A DNA stretch of 41,063 bases from positions 1 through 41,063 of IMG/VR virus record IMGVR_UViG_3300027985_000501, one strand, 5' to 3'. This document shows, in pieces, positions 24,518 to 30,334 of the stretch; position 1 is the stretch's first letter; every line of letters starts with the position of its first letter. This DNA is from a virus. Position numbers and translations under genes: made by a program. Below the pieces are notes generated by a model. That model worked only from the letters and a program-made list of their open reading frames with translations, did no database searches and was not told the DNA's origin.

Positions 24518-24729
24518 TTCTTCGCCCTCCCGATCACGACATTCTTCGTCGGCCGCATGCGCTCGCGGTAGGCGAGCGCCAGCGTGATGAGCGGGACGAG
24601 GGCGAACAGCCGATCCGCCCATACACCCGCGTCCAGGTCGTGGCCGAGCATGTTTGCGATCATGCCGGCGGCCGTGGCGACAGCGAACCAGAAACTGCGC
24701 GTCTTCCAGATCTCAATTTCGCCGTTCAT
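24514..24729 (-). CDS. Holin-like protein
   Basis: A 71-residue protein with two hydrophobic segments (SFWFAVATAAGMIANMLG and LFALVPLITLALAY) separated by a short polar linker, and a basic C-terminal tail (RERMRPTKNVVIGRAKK). Size, two-span layout, charged end and location directly after the endolysin fit a class II-type holin. The start overlaps the endolysin stop (ATGA). The assignment rests on topology and context, since holins are diverse. Confidence 0.72.
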   Translation of the reverse strand: MNGEIEIWKTRSFWFAVATAAGMIANMLGHDLDAGVWADRLFALVPLITLALAYRERMRPTKNVVIGRAKK

Positions 24730-25376
24730 TTCTTCCTCTCGAACAGCTTGGCGAGGGCCGTGAGCAGGGCCGACAGGAAGTCGGGTTTGGGCGCCGCAGG
24801 CTCCTTCACGGCGGGCTCCGGGTGGTATAGGTTCCAGCATTCCCGCAGTACGGCCTCGGTCCGTTCCGGCGAGATCAGGGCCTTGTTGAGCCCGTCGCCG
24901 CTGTAGTAGCTCTGCCCGCGAACCAGATCCCGCTTCGCGCCCTTGGTCGGCGCGAGCACTGGGAAGCTTGCCCACATGCGGGCGATGTGCAGGGCGAAGG
25001 TGGCGAGGCCGCTGCCGAGAAAAAACCCCTCCGCCCGGTATGGGTCGATCAGACCCAGTGCGAGAAGATCCTGCATTTTAGGGGAGAACTTCTTGCCGAG
25101 GATTTCAGGCCGGGCGATGGCGAGGCCCTTGAGCGTCAGATAGATGAACTGGTAAGCGCCGGCGGCGGTTGACTTCGCCCCCTTCTGCCGGATGCCGTGC
25201 TGCCAGGACAGCACTTCCCCCACCGTCATTTCCGTGATGCGCCCCGTGGGGCGCCACGACATCGGAACGCCGTGGTAGAGGACGTCATAGCTTTCCGGGT
25301 CATCCCTCCCCGTTTCCGTCTCGCGGATAAGCTCCAGCAGTGGCTGCAACGCCGCGGTCATGCGTGCCTCGTCCAT
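24726..25376 (-). CDS. Endolysin (muramidase, lambda R/GH104-like)
   Basis: A 216-residue protein, start ATG 25376 with GGAGGCC upstream. It has LLELIRETETGRDDPESYDVLYHG, TEMTVGEVLSWQ and the hallmark STAAGAYQFIYLTLKGL, followed by QDLLALGLIDP. This is the pattern of lysozyme-fold endolysins such as lambda R (GH104; catalytic Glu in RETETG). No signal peptide, so it depends on the holin. The C-terminus has a hydrophobic-basic helix (FLSALLTALAKLFERKK) that may bind the membrane or outer membrane. It heads the lysis cassette. Confidence 0.86.
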   Translation of the reverse strand: MDEARMTAALQPLLELIRETETGRDDPESYDVLYHGVPMSWRPTGRITEMTVGEVLSWQHGIRQKGAKSTAAGAYQFIYLTLKGLAIARPEILGKKFSPKMQDLLALGLIDPYRAEGFFLGSGLATFALHIARMWASFPVLAPTKGAKRDLVRGQSYYSGDGLNKALISPERTEAVLRECWNLYHPEPAVKEPAAPKPDFLSALLTALAKLFERKK

Positions 25377-25378
25377 AT

Positions 25379-25744
25379 TCAGGCCTCCTTCTCGGCGTCC
25401 AGCGCCATCTGGTGTTCGCGCTCCGTGCGGTGGCAGAGCATTTCGAAGTCGATCTTGGTTCGGATGACCTCGACCTTGTGCCCGCATTCGAGCAGGTGCT
25501 TGATCATGTCGCGCTGCCGAGGCGTCACCCGGCCGCGCAGCGTCTTCATTTCGACCCACAGGTTCCACGCCGGGATGAACAGATCTGGCACGCCGGGAAC
25601 GACGCCTTCTGCCTTGAGCTTGGCCGCCGTCCGCATGTCACGCTTCCCGCCGTTCGGGATGGCGAAGATCTTGTATTTGAACGTGCGCCGAAACCACGTG
25701 ACGCACAGGCATTGCAGTTCGTGCTCGGACTGTTTCGGTTTCAT
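25379..25744 (-). CDS. VRR-NUC domain nuclease
   Basis: A 121-residue single-domain protein. It has the VRR-NUC arrangement: basic helix with Cys (ELQCLCVTWFRRTF), AIPNGGKRD, AAKLKAEGVVPGVPDLFIPAWN, WVEMKT (Asp and Glu-x-Lys of the PD-(D/E)XK core), then TPRQRDMIKHLLECGHKVEVI. The family includes phage and FAN1-type nucleases acting on branched DNA. It sits near the polymerase, so recombination or resolution of replication intermediates is likely. The upstream TTGCGC / TAAGAT could be a weak promoter. Confidence 0.88.
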   Translation of the reverse strand: MKPKQSEHELQCLCVTWFRRTFKYKIFAIPNGGKRDMRTAAKLKAEGVVPGVPDLFIPAWNLWVEMKTLRGRVTPRQRDMIKHLLECGHKVEVIRTKIDFEMLCHRTEREHQMALDAEKEA

Positions 25745-25783
25745 GTCGACATCTTATCCTGTTTCTGGCCCGCGCGCAAGCGG

Positions 25784-26014
25784 TCAGTTGAGCCGCCCGG
25801 CGCGCGATACTTCGCTCGCCCCCAGGACATCCTCGAATTCACCCGGCATGACTGGAACAAGCCGGACCTCATCTTCTGACATGCCGACCACCTGCCACGC
25901 GGAGGCCCCGAGTTCCTTGGCGCAATGCCTCAGAAACACGCGAAACGTAACGTCGTAGAGAGCGCCTGCATGCGCTCGTATGGCGGCGAGGCGAAGGGTT
26001 GAAGTGCGTGTCAT
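25784..26014 (-). CDS. Hypothetical protein, 76 residues
   Basis: Start ATG 26014 with a GGAGG site; its start overlaps the stop of the preceding gene. Basic N-terminus (MTRTSTLRLAAIRAHAG) then FLRHCAKELGASAWQVVGMSEDEVRLVPV. Soluble and mixed; no family recognised. A 39-base gap separates it from the VRR-NUC gene. Confidence 0.65.
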   Translation of the reverse strand: MTRTSTLRLAAIRAHAGALYDVTFRVFLRHCAKELGASAWQVVGMSEDEVRLVPVMPGEFEDVLGASEVSRAGRLN

Positions 26015-26193
26015 TCTTCTCCCTCCGGGAACAGGCTCCATTCGCGGGCGGCGTCTACAAAGAGCCCCGCGTCCTGTATGGCCTCATCTGCGACGCAGCC
26101 AACTTCTACCGCCTTCATGCCCGCGCTTTCCGCCATACGAGCGATGAAAATTGCCTCCGCCACGCGGAGCTTGCATTTATCGCATTCACTCAT
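26011..26193 (-). CDS. Small CxxC protein
   Basis: A 60-residue protein starting MSECDKCKLRVAEAIFIARM; the Cys-x2-Cys near the N-terminus and another Cys at about residue 33 (VGCVADEA) could bind zinc. The start at 26193 is chosen because AAGGAG sits 6 bases upstream; an ATG 5 codons earlier overlaps the polymerase stop (ATGA) and is an alternative. It is the first gene after the promoter at 26232-26260. Confidence 0.6.
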   Translation of the reverse strand: MSECDKCKLRVAEAIFIARMAESAGMKAVEVGCVADEAIQDAGLFVDAAREWSLFPEGEE

Positions 26194-26204
26194 CGTCTTC
26201 TCCT

Positions 26205-27083
26205 TCATTCCTCTGATCCTTCCGCGTAATACCTATATCCACTCCCGGCCTCCGCGTCAAGCGGCAGCCCGGCGGCCCAACCCGGGACGCGCTCCATCTC
26301 GGCTTTCAACCGGGCGGCGGCCGTCTCAGCGTGGCGGGCCTCGCACTCCTGCACGATCTCATCGTGCGTGTGCGCGACTGTCCAGGCGAGGGATGTGTCG
26401 TCCTCGAGCCGAACGAGCTTCTCCCGGAGGATGGACGCGGCGGCCCCCTGCGTGCAGTTCTCGATCATGGCGCCCCGCCATAGCGCCGTGCGGCCATAGG
26501 TCGCGTGCGTGTAGACGAGTGTCGGCTCAGGCTGCCCCTCGAAACGCTCTACCGTCTCGATACGCATCGTCGGATAGACGAGCGGCCGGCCGCATGGGAG
26601 GAAGACGAGCAGCGAACCCCCGAACAGGCCGCCGTGATAGACGACAGTGCAGCGCCCGGCCGGGAAGAACTTGCCGGGCTCGCCAATGGCGTTGAAGGCC
26701 GCGCGCTCGAGGGCCGCCCCGAAAGCTTGCGCCCATGGGTTAGCCTCGCGCCACCGGGCGACTATCTGCTTGCCTTCATGCTCTGGAAACATGGACACGC
26801 CATAGTTGCGGGCCATGGCGTTCAGCGCGCCGATGCCGCCGAGGAAGCCAAGCGAGAGCACGGGCACCTTGCCGAGAGACTGGCGGCGCGGATCGTTCTT
26901 GTCGGTAACAGGCTCCCCCGCGATATCCGAGGCGCAGGAGAGATATACATCTTCGCCCCGCTCGAACATGCCGAGGAGGCGCAGGATGCTCTCGTCCGCC
27001 TGCGGTGTGCAGCCCCAAGCCAGCCAGGGGGCCATGCGCGCCTCGATGGCCGACCAGTCGCACCAGACGAGGCGCTTACTCAT
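26205..27083 (-). CDS. DNA polymerase family A, C-terminal (palm) gene of a split polymerase
   Basis: A 292-residue protein with the catalytic motifs of family A polymerases: motif A CDWSAIEARMAPWLA (Asp 9), motif B RRQSLGKVPVLSLGFLGGIGALNAMAR (the GKVxxLxLGYxGG variant of many phage polymerases) and motif C HTHDEIV (Asp 241). It begins one residue before motif A, so it lacks exonuclease and thumb, which are in the upstream gene (27243-28457). Together the two make a full polymerase with nothing missing. The ATG overlaps the stop of the small gene between them. Subunits are expected to assemble. Confidence 0.9.
   Translation of the reverse strand: MSKRLVWCDWSAIEARMAPWLAWGCTPQADESILRLLGMFERGEDVYLSCASDIAGEPVTDKNDPRRQSLGKVPVLSLGFLGGIGALNAMARNYGVSMFPEHEGKQIVARWREANPWAQAFGAALERAAFNAIGEPGKFFPAGRCTVVYHGGLFGGSLLVFLPCGRPLVYPTMRIETVERFEGQPEPTLVYTHATYGRTALWRGAMIENCTQGAAASILREKLVRLEDDTSLAWTVAHTHDEIVQECEARHAETAAARLKAEMERVPGWAAGLPLDAEAGSGYRYYAEGSEE
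26232..26260 (-). promoter_or_regulatory. Internal promoter for the lysis and nuclease genes
   Basis: On the minus strand TTGACG (26260-26255) and TATAGG (26237-26232) are exactly 17 bases apart, inside the 3' end of the polymerase gene. It would start transcription just before the CxxC gene and lead into the VRR-NUC and lysis genes, allowing separate timing of lysis. Confidence 0.5.
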
Positions 27084-27241
27084 CTCTCCCCTGCCCATAT
27101 TTCGCCCGCCACCCCGATAGCGCCCCCGACCACCATCACGGCTAGCGCCCCCGCCCACTCGCCGCGAACGATCATGGTCGTGGCCAGAGATACCTCGCAC
27201 AAATCGAACCAGGTATACCGGGGCCTGAATATGCGTTTCAT
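27080..27241 (-). CDS. Small membrane protein between the two polymerase halves
   Basis: A 53-residue protein (MKRIFRPRYTWFDLCEVSLA...) with a basic N-terminus and a hydrophobic, Gly/Val/Ala-rich segment (AGALAVMVVGGAIGVAGEIWAG) that likely crosses the membrane. The ATG follows GGGAG with 7-base spacing, and the stop overlaps the polymerase C start. It begins one base after the stop of the N-terminal polymerase gene. Its placement between polymerase parts is exceptional. It might anchor the enzyme at the membrane or be an inserted gene that split the polymerase. No family recognised. Confidence 0.65.
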   Translation of the reverse strand: MKRIFRPRYTWFDLCEVSLATTMIVRGEWAGALAVMVVGGAIGVAGEIWAGER

Positions 27242-27242
27242 A

Positions 27243-28457
27243 TCAATCTCCCGCCGTGATTGTCGTGCGGAGAAGCTTTGACATCTCCGCCAAGGTGCAT
27301 GCGGCCTTCTGAGCTTCCGGCACAGAGCCTTTGACCTTGGCGCGAACCAAGTTGTGCGGCTGGAGCCCGCCGGCCGTGTAGCGCCCTGTCTGCTGCGCTC
27401 CGCCGAAAACATACATGCCGCGCAGGCGGCCGTCCTTGCTGGCGCGGGCTATGGCCGCTGCATATTTGGCCGTAGCCGCGGCGGCGCCCTCCTCCATGAG
27501 GTCCAACATGTCAACGACGTGCGCGATATCTTCTGCCTGCGGGTGCTCGAGCAGGCGCTCCCGCCATTCCCGCCGCGTCGCCCGGTCAAAGCACGGGCGC
27601 TCCTCCGTGTAGAAGCCAACGCCATCGGAGCGCCGCTTCTTGAATTGCTTGGTGACGTGTTCGTCTTCGGCCAGCAATCCCGCCCGGCTCAACTCCAGCT
27701 CGAACCACTGGCGTGCGGCGGCCGACTGTTTGGGCGTCTGCACCGCGCCGAAGGTCAGGTATTCCAGCTCCGCCGACACTTCGGCCCCGACCTCGGCCAC
27801 GCGGGAAACCGCTTCCCGGCACCAGTCCAGATCGACACGCACGCCGCGCCGGTTGATGGTCTCGGACACCTCGTATTCCCGCCAAATGCGCTCTGGCAGG
27901 GTCGGGAATAGGCGGAGTTGTCGGCGCATTTCCTCGACGTCCATGTCGCCATAGACGAGCATTTCCTCATAGAGCGCCTGGAATGCATCGGTGTCTGGGA
28001 TGGCCTCGTCCTCATCGCGGATTTTCCACAGCGGGTGGAACGTCTTGTTCGGGAGTTTGGCGCCGCCCGTCGCCTTGGCTACCGCGCCGAGCGCGCCGGG
28101 TAGGTTGAGCGCCCGGCACACCACGGCGCTGTCACGGAGCTGGCCGGGGCGCAGGTGGGGGAAGTCGTATCGCTCGGCGCAGGCGTTCCAGATGGTGAAG
28201 TCGAAGGCAGCGTTGTGCGCCCAGCCGCGGGCGCCATCCTCGATTGCGTCGAGCAGGTCGGCGAACGCCTCATTGATCTGCTCGTCATCCTGCGGCCCGG
28301 GCGCGAACGCGCCCCGCCAGTGCGACACCGGCCCGTCGTCGAAAGCGAAGTGCGCCGACAGAATGCGCAGCGTCGGGTCTTCTGCCATGGCATAGACGCC
28401 GACCTTCTTGACGTCCGCCCGGCTGCGCGTCTCCAGGTCCAGGAAGAATTCAGTCAT
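27243..28457 (-). CDS. DNA polymerase family A, N-terminal exonuclease/thumb gene of a split polymerase
   Basis: A 404-residue protein. The 3'-5' exonuclease shows FLDLETRS (Asp 7, Glu 9), AHNAAFDFTIW (Exo II) and VYGDMDVEEMRRQL (Exo III). After that comes the thumb/fingers segment ending in FGGAQQTGRYTAGGLQPHNLVRAK and LLRTTITAGD, which in intact phage polymerases runs straight into motif A. Motif A begins in the separate gene 26205-27083. So the polymerase is split at that exact point. The start overlaps the NUMOD gene end by 8 bases. Confidence 0.9.
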   Translation of the reverse strand: MTEFFLDLETRSRADVKKVGVYAMAEDPTLRILSAHFAFDDGPVSHWRGAFAPGPQDDEQINEAFADLLDAIEDGARGWAHNAAFDFTIWNACAERYDFPHLRPGQLRDSAVVCRALNLPGALGAVAKATGGAKLPNKTFHPLWKIRDEDEAIPDTDAFQALYEEMLVYGDMDVEEMRRQLRLFPTLPERIWREYEVSETINRRGVRVDLDWCREAVSRVAEVGAEVSAELEYLTFGAVQTPKQSAAARQWFELELSRAGLLAEDEHVTKQFKKRRSDGVGFYTEERPCFDRATRREWRERLLEHPQAEDIAHVVDMLDLMEEGAAAATAKYAAAIARASKDGRLRGMYVFGGAQQTGRYTAGGLQPHNLVRAKVKGSVPEAQKAACTLAEMSKLLRTTITAGD

Positions 28458-28779
28458 ACCACGTCACTACGTAGCTTTTGACCCTGATGTAATCCAGCCC
28501 CGCTTTCTTCGCGCTGGCGCGGGCTTTGCTCAGGGTGGAGTGCGAGACGCCGATATGCTCTGCGGCGTCCTTGAGGCAGTGGAAGTCCGTCAATACGTCC
28601 AGCACATCGTCATAGACCGTGACTGGCCGCCTGTTCCCGCCGCCGCCGCCGAGCCCGCACGTGGCCAGACGGCCCTCGTTCCGGGCGTTGTGGATCGCGA
28701 CTACAGAGACGCCGATCGCCTTCGCGGCGGCCGTCATGGACGGGTAGTAGATGCCTCTGATGGTGATAGGTGTGGGCAT
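28450..28779 (-). CDS. NUMOD1-like DNA-binding protein without nuclease domain
   Basis: A 109-residue protein with two similar halves: TIRGIYYPSMTAAAKAIGVSVVAIHNARNEGRL and a second one (DFHCLKDAAEHIGVSHSTLSKARASAKKAGLDYIRVKSY), each resembling the helix-turn-helix module NUMOD1 that homing endonucleases use to grip DNA. A Gly-rich linker (GLGGGGGNRRP) joins them. No HNH or GIY-YIG nuclease is attached. It sits just before the split polymerase, overlapping its start. A regulator or a degraded homing element are the two main options. Confidence 0.7.
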   Translation of the reverse strand: MPTPITIRGIYYPSMTAAAKAIGVSVVAIHNARNEGRLATCGLGGGGGNRRPVTVYDDVLDVLTDFHCLKDAAEHIGVSHSTLSKARASAKKAGLDYIRVKSYVVTWYD

Positions 28780-28800
28780 GCCTTGTCCTTCTTGCGTGGG

Positions 28801-28824
28801 GAACGGGGGCGTGAGCCCCCGTTC
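28801..28824 (-). terminator. Hairpin after the ssDNA-binding-like gene
   Basis: A perfect 10-bp stem (GAACGGGGGC / GCCCCCGTTC) with a 4-base loop lies 5 bases past the stop of the gene at 28830. No T-run follows, so it may slow polymerase or protect the 3' end of the upstream message rather than fully stop transcription. It marks the only clear operon break in the replication genes. Confidence 0.55.
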
Positions 28825-28829
28825 GGACT

Positions 28830-29585
28830 TCAGTCGATCTGCGCGGCGCGCCGGCGGCGCGGGGCCTCTTCCTTGGGGGCCGTGGCCTCGGCCGCCATGC
28901 GGGCGCGGAGCGCCGCTTCCGTGCCGTCTTCCACATCGTCGTCCGCCGGGGGCGCGATGGCCGTCTTGGCCGCGCGGCCCTCCACCGCCGTGCCCGGGGC
29001 AGACTTCACGTTGTCAGACCACCCGACGATTTCATAGGTCGGGACGTTCACGCGCCGCCCCCGCTTGGACTGATAGCTGCGCACGCCGAGCGTGATGATC
29101 GGGTTGGGATGGCTGTAGCCCTCCTCGGCAATGTGCGCGAGGATGTCCTTGGCCAGCTTTCCGACGAAGTCATGCATCCCCCCGGTCGCCGCCCACCATT
29201 CGAACGTGATGCCGTTCTCCTTGCCAGAGAGGCCCGCCATCATGACGCCGACCTGAAACTCGTACGTGTCGTTCTTGGCCCCGATGGCAGGGGGCAGCGT
29301 GGTCACGTCGGGCAGGGGCTGCGCGATCTTGCAACGGGTCTCGTGGATGAGCTTTCCCTTGCCGTCATCCCGATCCTCCCAAGCGATCCATCCATGGCCG
29401 AGGCTGGACGCCGCGACGATGAATTTGCTGGCGAGGGATACCTCGGTTTTCGCCTTGCCGTAGAGGTAGACGGGGTCGTCCTGCGACAGTTTGAGATACT
29501 GCACGCCGCCTTCCTGAAGCGGGGCGGTATTCAGGAAATTCTGGAGCCCCTCGGCCAGTCCGGTCATGCTCAGTTCGTTCGTCAT
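28830..29585 (-). CDS. Probable ssDNA-binding / replication protein
   Basis: A 251-residue protein without a recognised name. It is beta-rich in the middle (GVQYLKLSQDDPVYLYGKAKTEV, SSLGHGWIAWEDRDDGKGKLIHE, YEFQVGVMMAGLSGKENGITFEW, NPIITLGVRSYQSKRGRRVNVPTYEIVGW) and ends in a long, disordered Ala/Glu/Asp tail. Phage proteins of this shape in replication operons are often ssDNA-binding (OB-fold core plus tail). Unusually the tail ends basic (RRRRAAQID). It has its own promoter, a purine-rich leader and a terminator-like hairpin, fitting high expression. The assignment is from context. Confidence 0.5.
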   Translation of the reverse strand: MTNELSMTGLAEGLQNFLNTAPLQEGGVQYLKLSQDDPVYLYGKAKTEVSLASKFIVAASSLGHGWIAWEDRDDGKGKLIHETRCKIAQPLPDVTTLPPAIGAKNDTYEFQVGVMMAGLSGKENGITFEWWAATGGMHDFVGKLAKDILAHIAEEGYSHPNPIITLGVRSYQSKRGRRVNVPTYEIVGWSDNVKSAPGTAVEGRAAKTAIAPPADDDVEDGTEAALRARMAAEATAPKEEAPRRRRAAQID

Positions 29586-29589
29586 TCTG

Positions 29590-29610
29590 TTCTCTCTTCT
29601 CTCTTCTCTC
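29590..29610 (-). repeat. Three tandem heptamers in the leader of the 28830-29585 gene
   Basis: TTCTCTC on the plus strand occurs three times in direct succession; in the mRNA this is GAGAGAA x3, just upstream of the ATG. The purine run offers several weak ribosome-binding options and replaces a classical GGAGG. Confidence 0.7.
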
Positions 29611-29618
29611 TCACCGGA

Positions 29619-30287
29619 TCATTCCGGCTCTTCTTCATACCGCCCCGCGACGCCCAGGTCAAGGGCTACTTGCGCCGCCATTGCGATCAGCAGGGCCCTG
29701 AATTCTGGTGGGGTCCCGATGCGCGGCGTGCTGTCCTTGCCCCCGCCTTGAAACGCCAGTTCGCCCGCGCGCTTGCAATATTCCAGCCCGTACTTGTCGA
29801 GCGCCCATCGCGGAAACTTCGCGGCTGTTTTGCCCCAGCGAAGCTCAGGACGCGAGCCACCGACGCGATAAAGCAGGGTCGGCTTGCGAGCGTAGTGCCC
29901 ATATTGGCCTTGCTCAACGCAGCACGTCCACCCGATCCCATCTCCGGCTGGATACCACCCACCTTTGCGCGGCGGGACGGACAGCCCGAAATGGGGCCAC
30001 GCATGGCTTCCCCATGGATGCTCAAGAACGCCGCCCCACGATCTGACCGCAGACAGCGCCGCGGCGAAACACCCGCCGTCGTCGCCTTTGACCTTGCGTT
30101 CTCCCGTGCGCTTGATCCATAGCGGTTGCCCAGCCCAGAACTTGCCCCATCTCTGGCACGGCGGATGGGCGACAACCGGGTGCGGCCCTGCATACTGCCG
30201 CGCGTCTCTCGCCTCATCCCATGGATCAACGTCCGGCAATCCGTAGTAGCTGCCCCCGGTCTGGACGTATAGCGCCGCGATCGTCAT
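29619..30287 (-). CDS. DNA-methyltransferase-like protein of unknown activity
   Basis: A 222-residue protein, start 30287 with an AAGGAG site. It contains PHPVVAHPPCQRWGKFW, with a PPCQ loop like that of cytosine-5 methyltransferases, then GGVLEHPWGSHAWPHFGL and GWTCCVEQGQYGHYARKPTLLYRVG. Phage proteins of this type resemble a truncated C5 methyltransferase but lack an obvious SAM-binding FxGxG motif, so the activity is uncertain. The first half is too short for a full enzyme. It is bounded by two 21-base direct repeats (finding) and its 3' end contains the promoter of the next gene. The end of the coding region is therefore unusual. Confidence 0.65.
   Translation of the reverse strand: MTIAALYVQTGGSYYGLPDVDPWDEARDARQYAGPHPVVAHPPCQRWGKFWAGQPLWIKRTGERKVKGDDGGCFAAALSAVRSWGGVLEHPWGSHAWPHFGLSVPPRKGGWYPAGDGIGWTCCVEQGQYGHYARKPTLLYRVGGSRPELRWGKTAAKFPRWALDKYGLEYCKRAGELAFQGGGKDSTPRIGTPPEFRALLIAMAAQVALDLGVAGRYEEEPE
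29634..29662 (-). promoter_or_regulatory. Promoter of the ssDNA-binding-like gene
   Basis: TTGACC (29662-29657, minus strand) and TATGAA (29639-29634) are 17 bases apart, inside the 3' end of the upstream gene. The -35 box is part of the 21-base direct repeat. Same -10 as promoters at 7637 and 37717. Confidence 0.7.
29657..29677. repeat. 21-base direct repeat, copy 1
   Basis: Identical over 21 bases to 30314-30334, 657 bases away. On the plus strand it begins GGTCAAGGG and ends TTGCGCCG. It lies in the 3' part of the methyltransferase-like gene and contains the -35 box of the next promoter. Confidence 0.9.
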
Positions 30288-30313
30288 TATAGTCTCCTTA
30301 TATGGGTGCCCCC

Positions 30314-30334
30314 GGTCAAGGGCTACTTGCGCCG
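30314..30334. repeat. 21-base direct repeat, copy 2
   Basis: Identical to 29657-29677. Here it covers the stop and last codons of the helicase gene and a TTGACC that lacks a -10 at the usual spacing. Outside the 21 bases the two copies share little. Confidence 0.9.

Noticed and set aside
27080-27241. Polymerase split caused by a sequencing error, an intein or a group I intron
   Set aside because: The insert is about 160 bases with its own coding gene, ribosome site and coupled starts; too short for a usual group I intron, and no intein splice motifs are visible.
30288-30313. Promoter from TTGACC at 30314-30319 with TATAAG or TATAAT downstream
   Set aside because: Spacing to the candidate -10 boxes is 11 or 22 bases, outside the working range; likely only a relic of the 21-base duplication.
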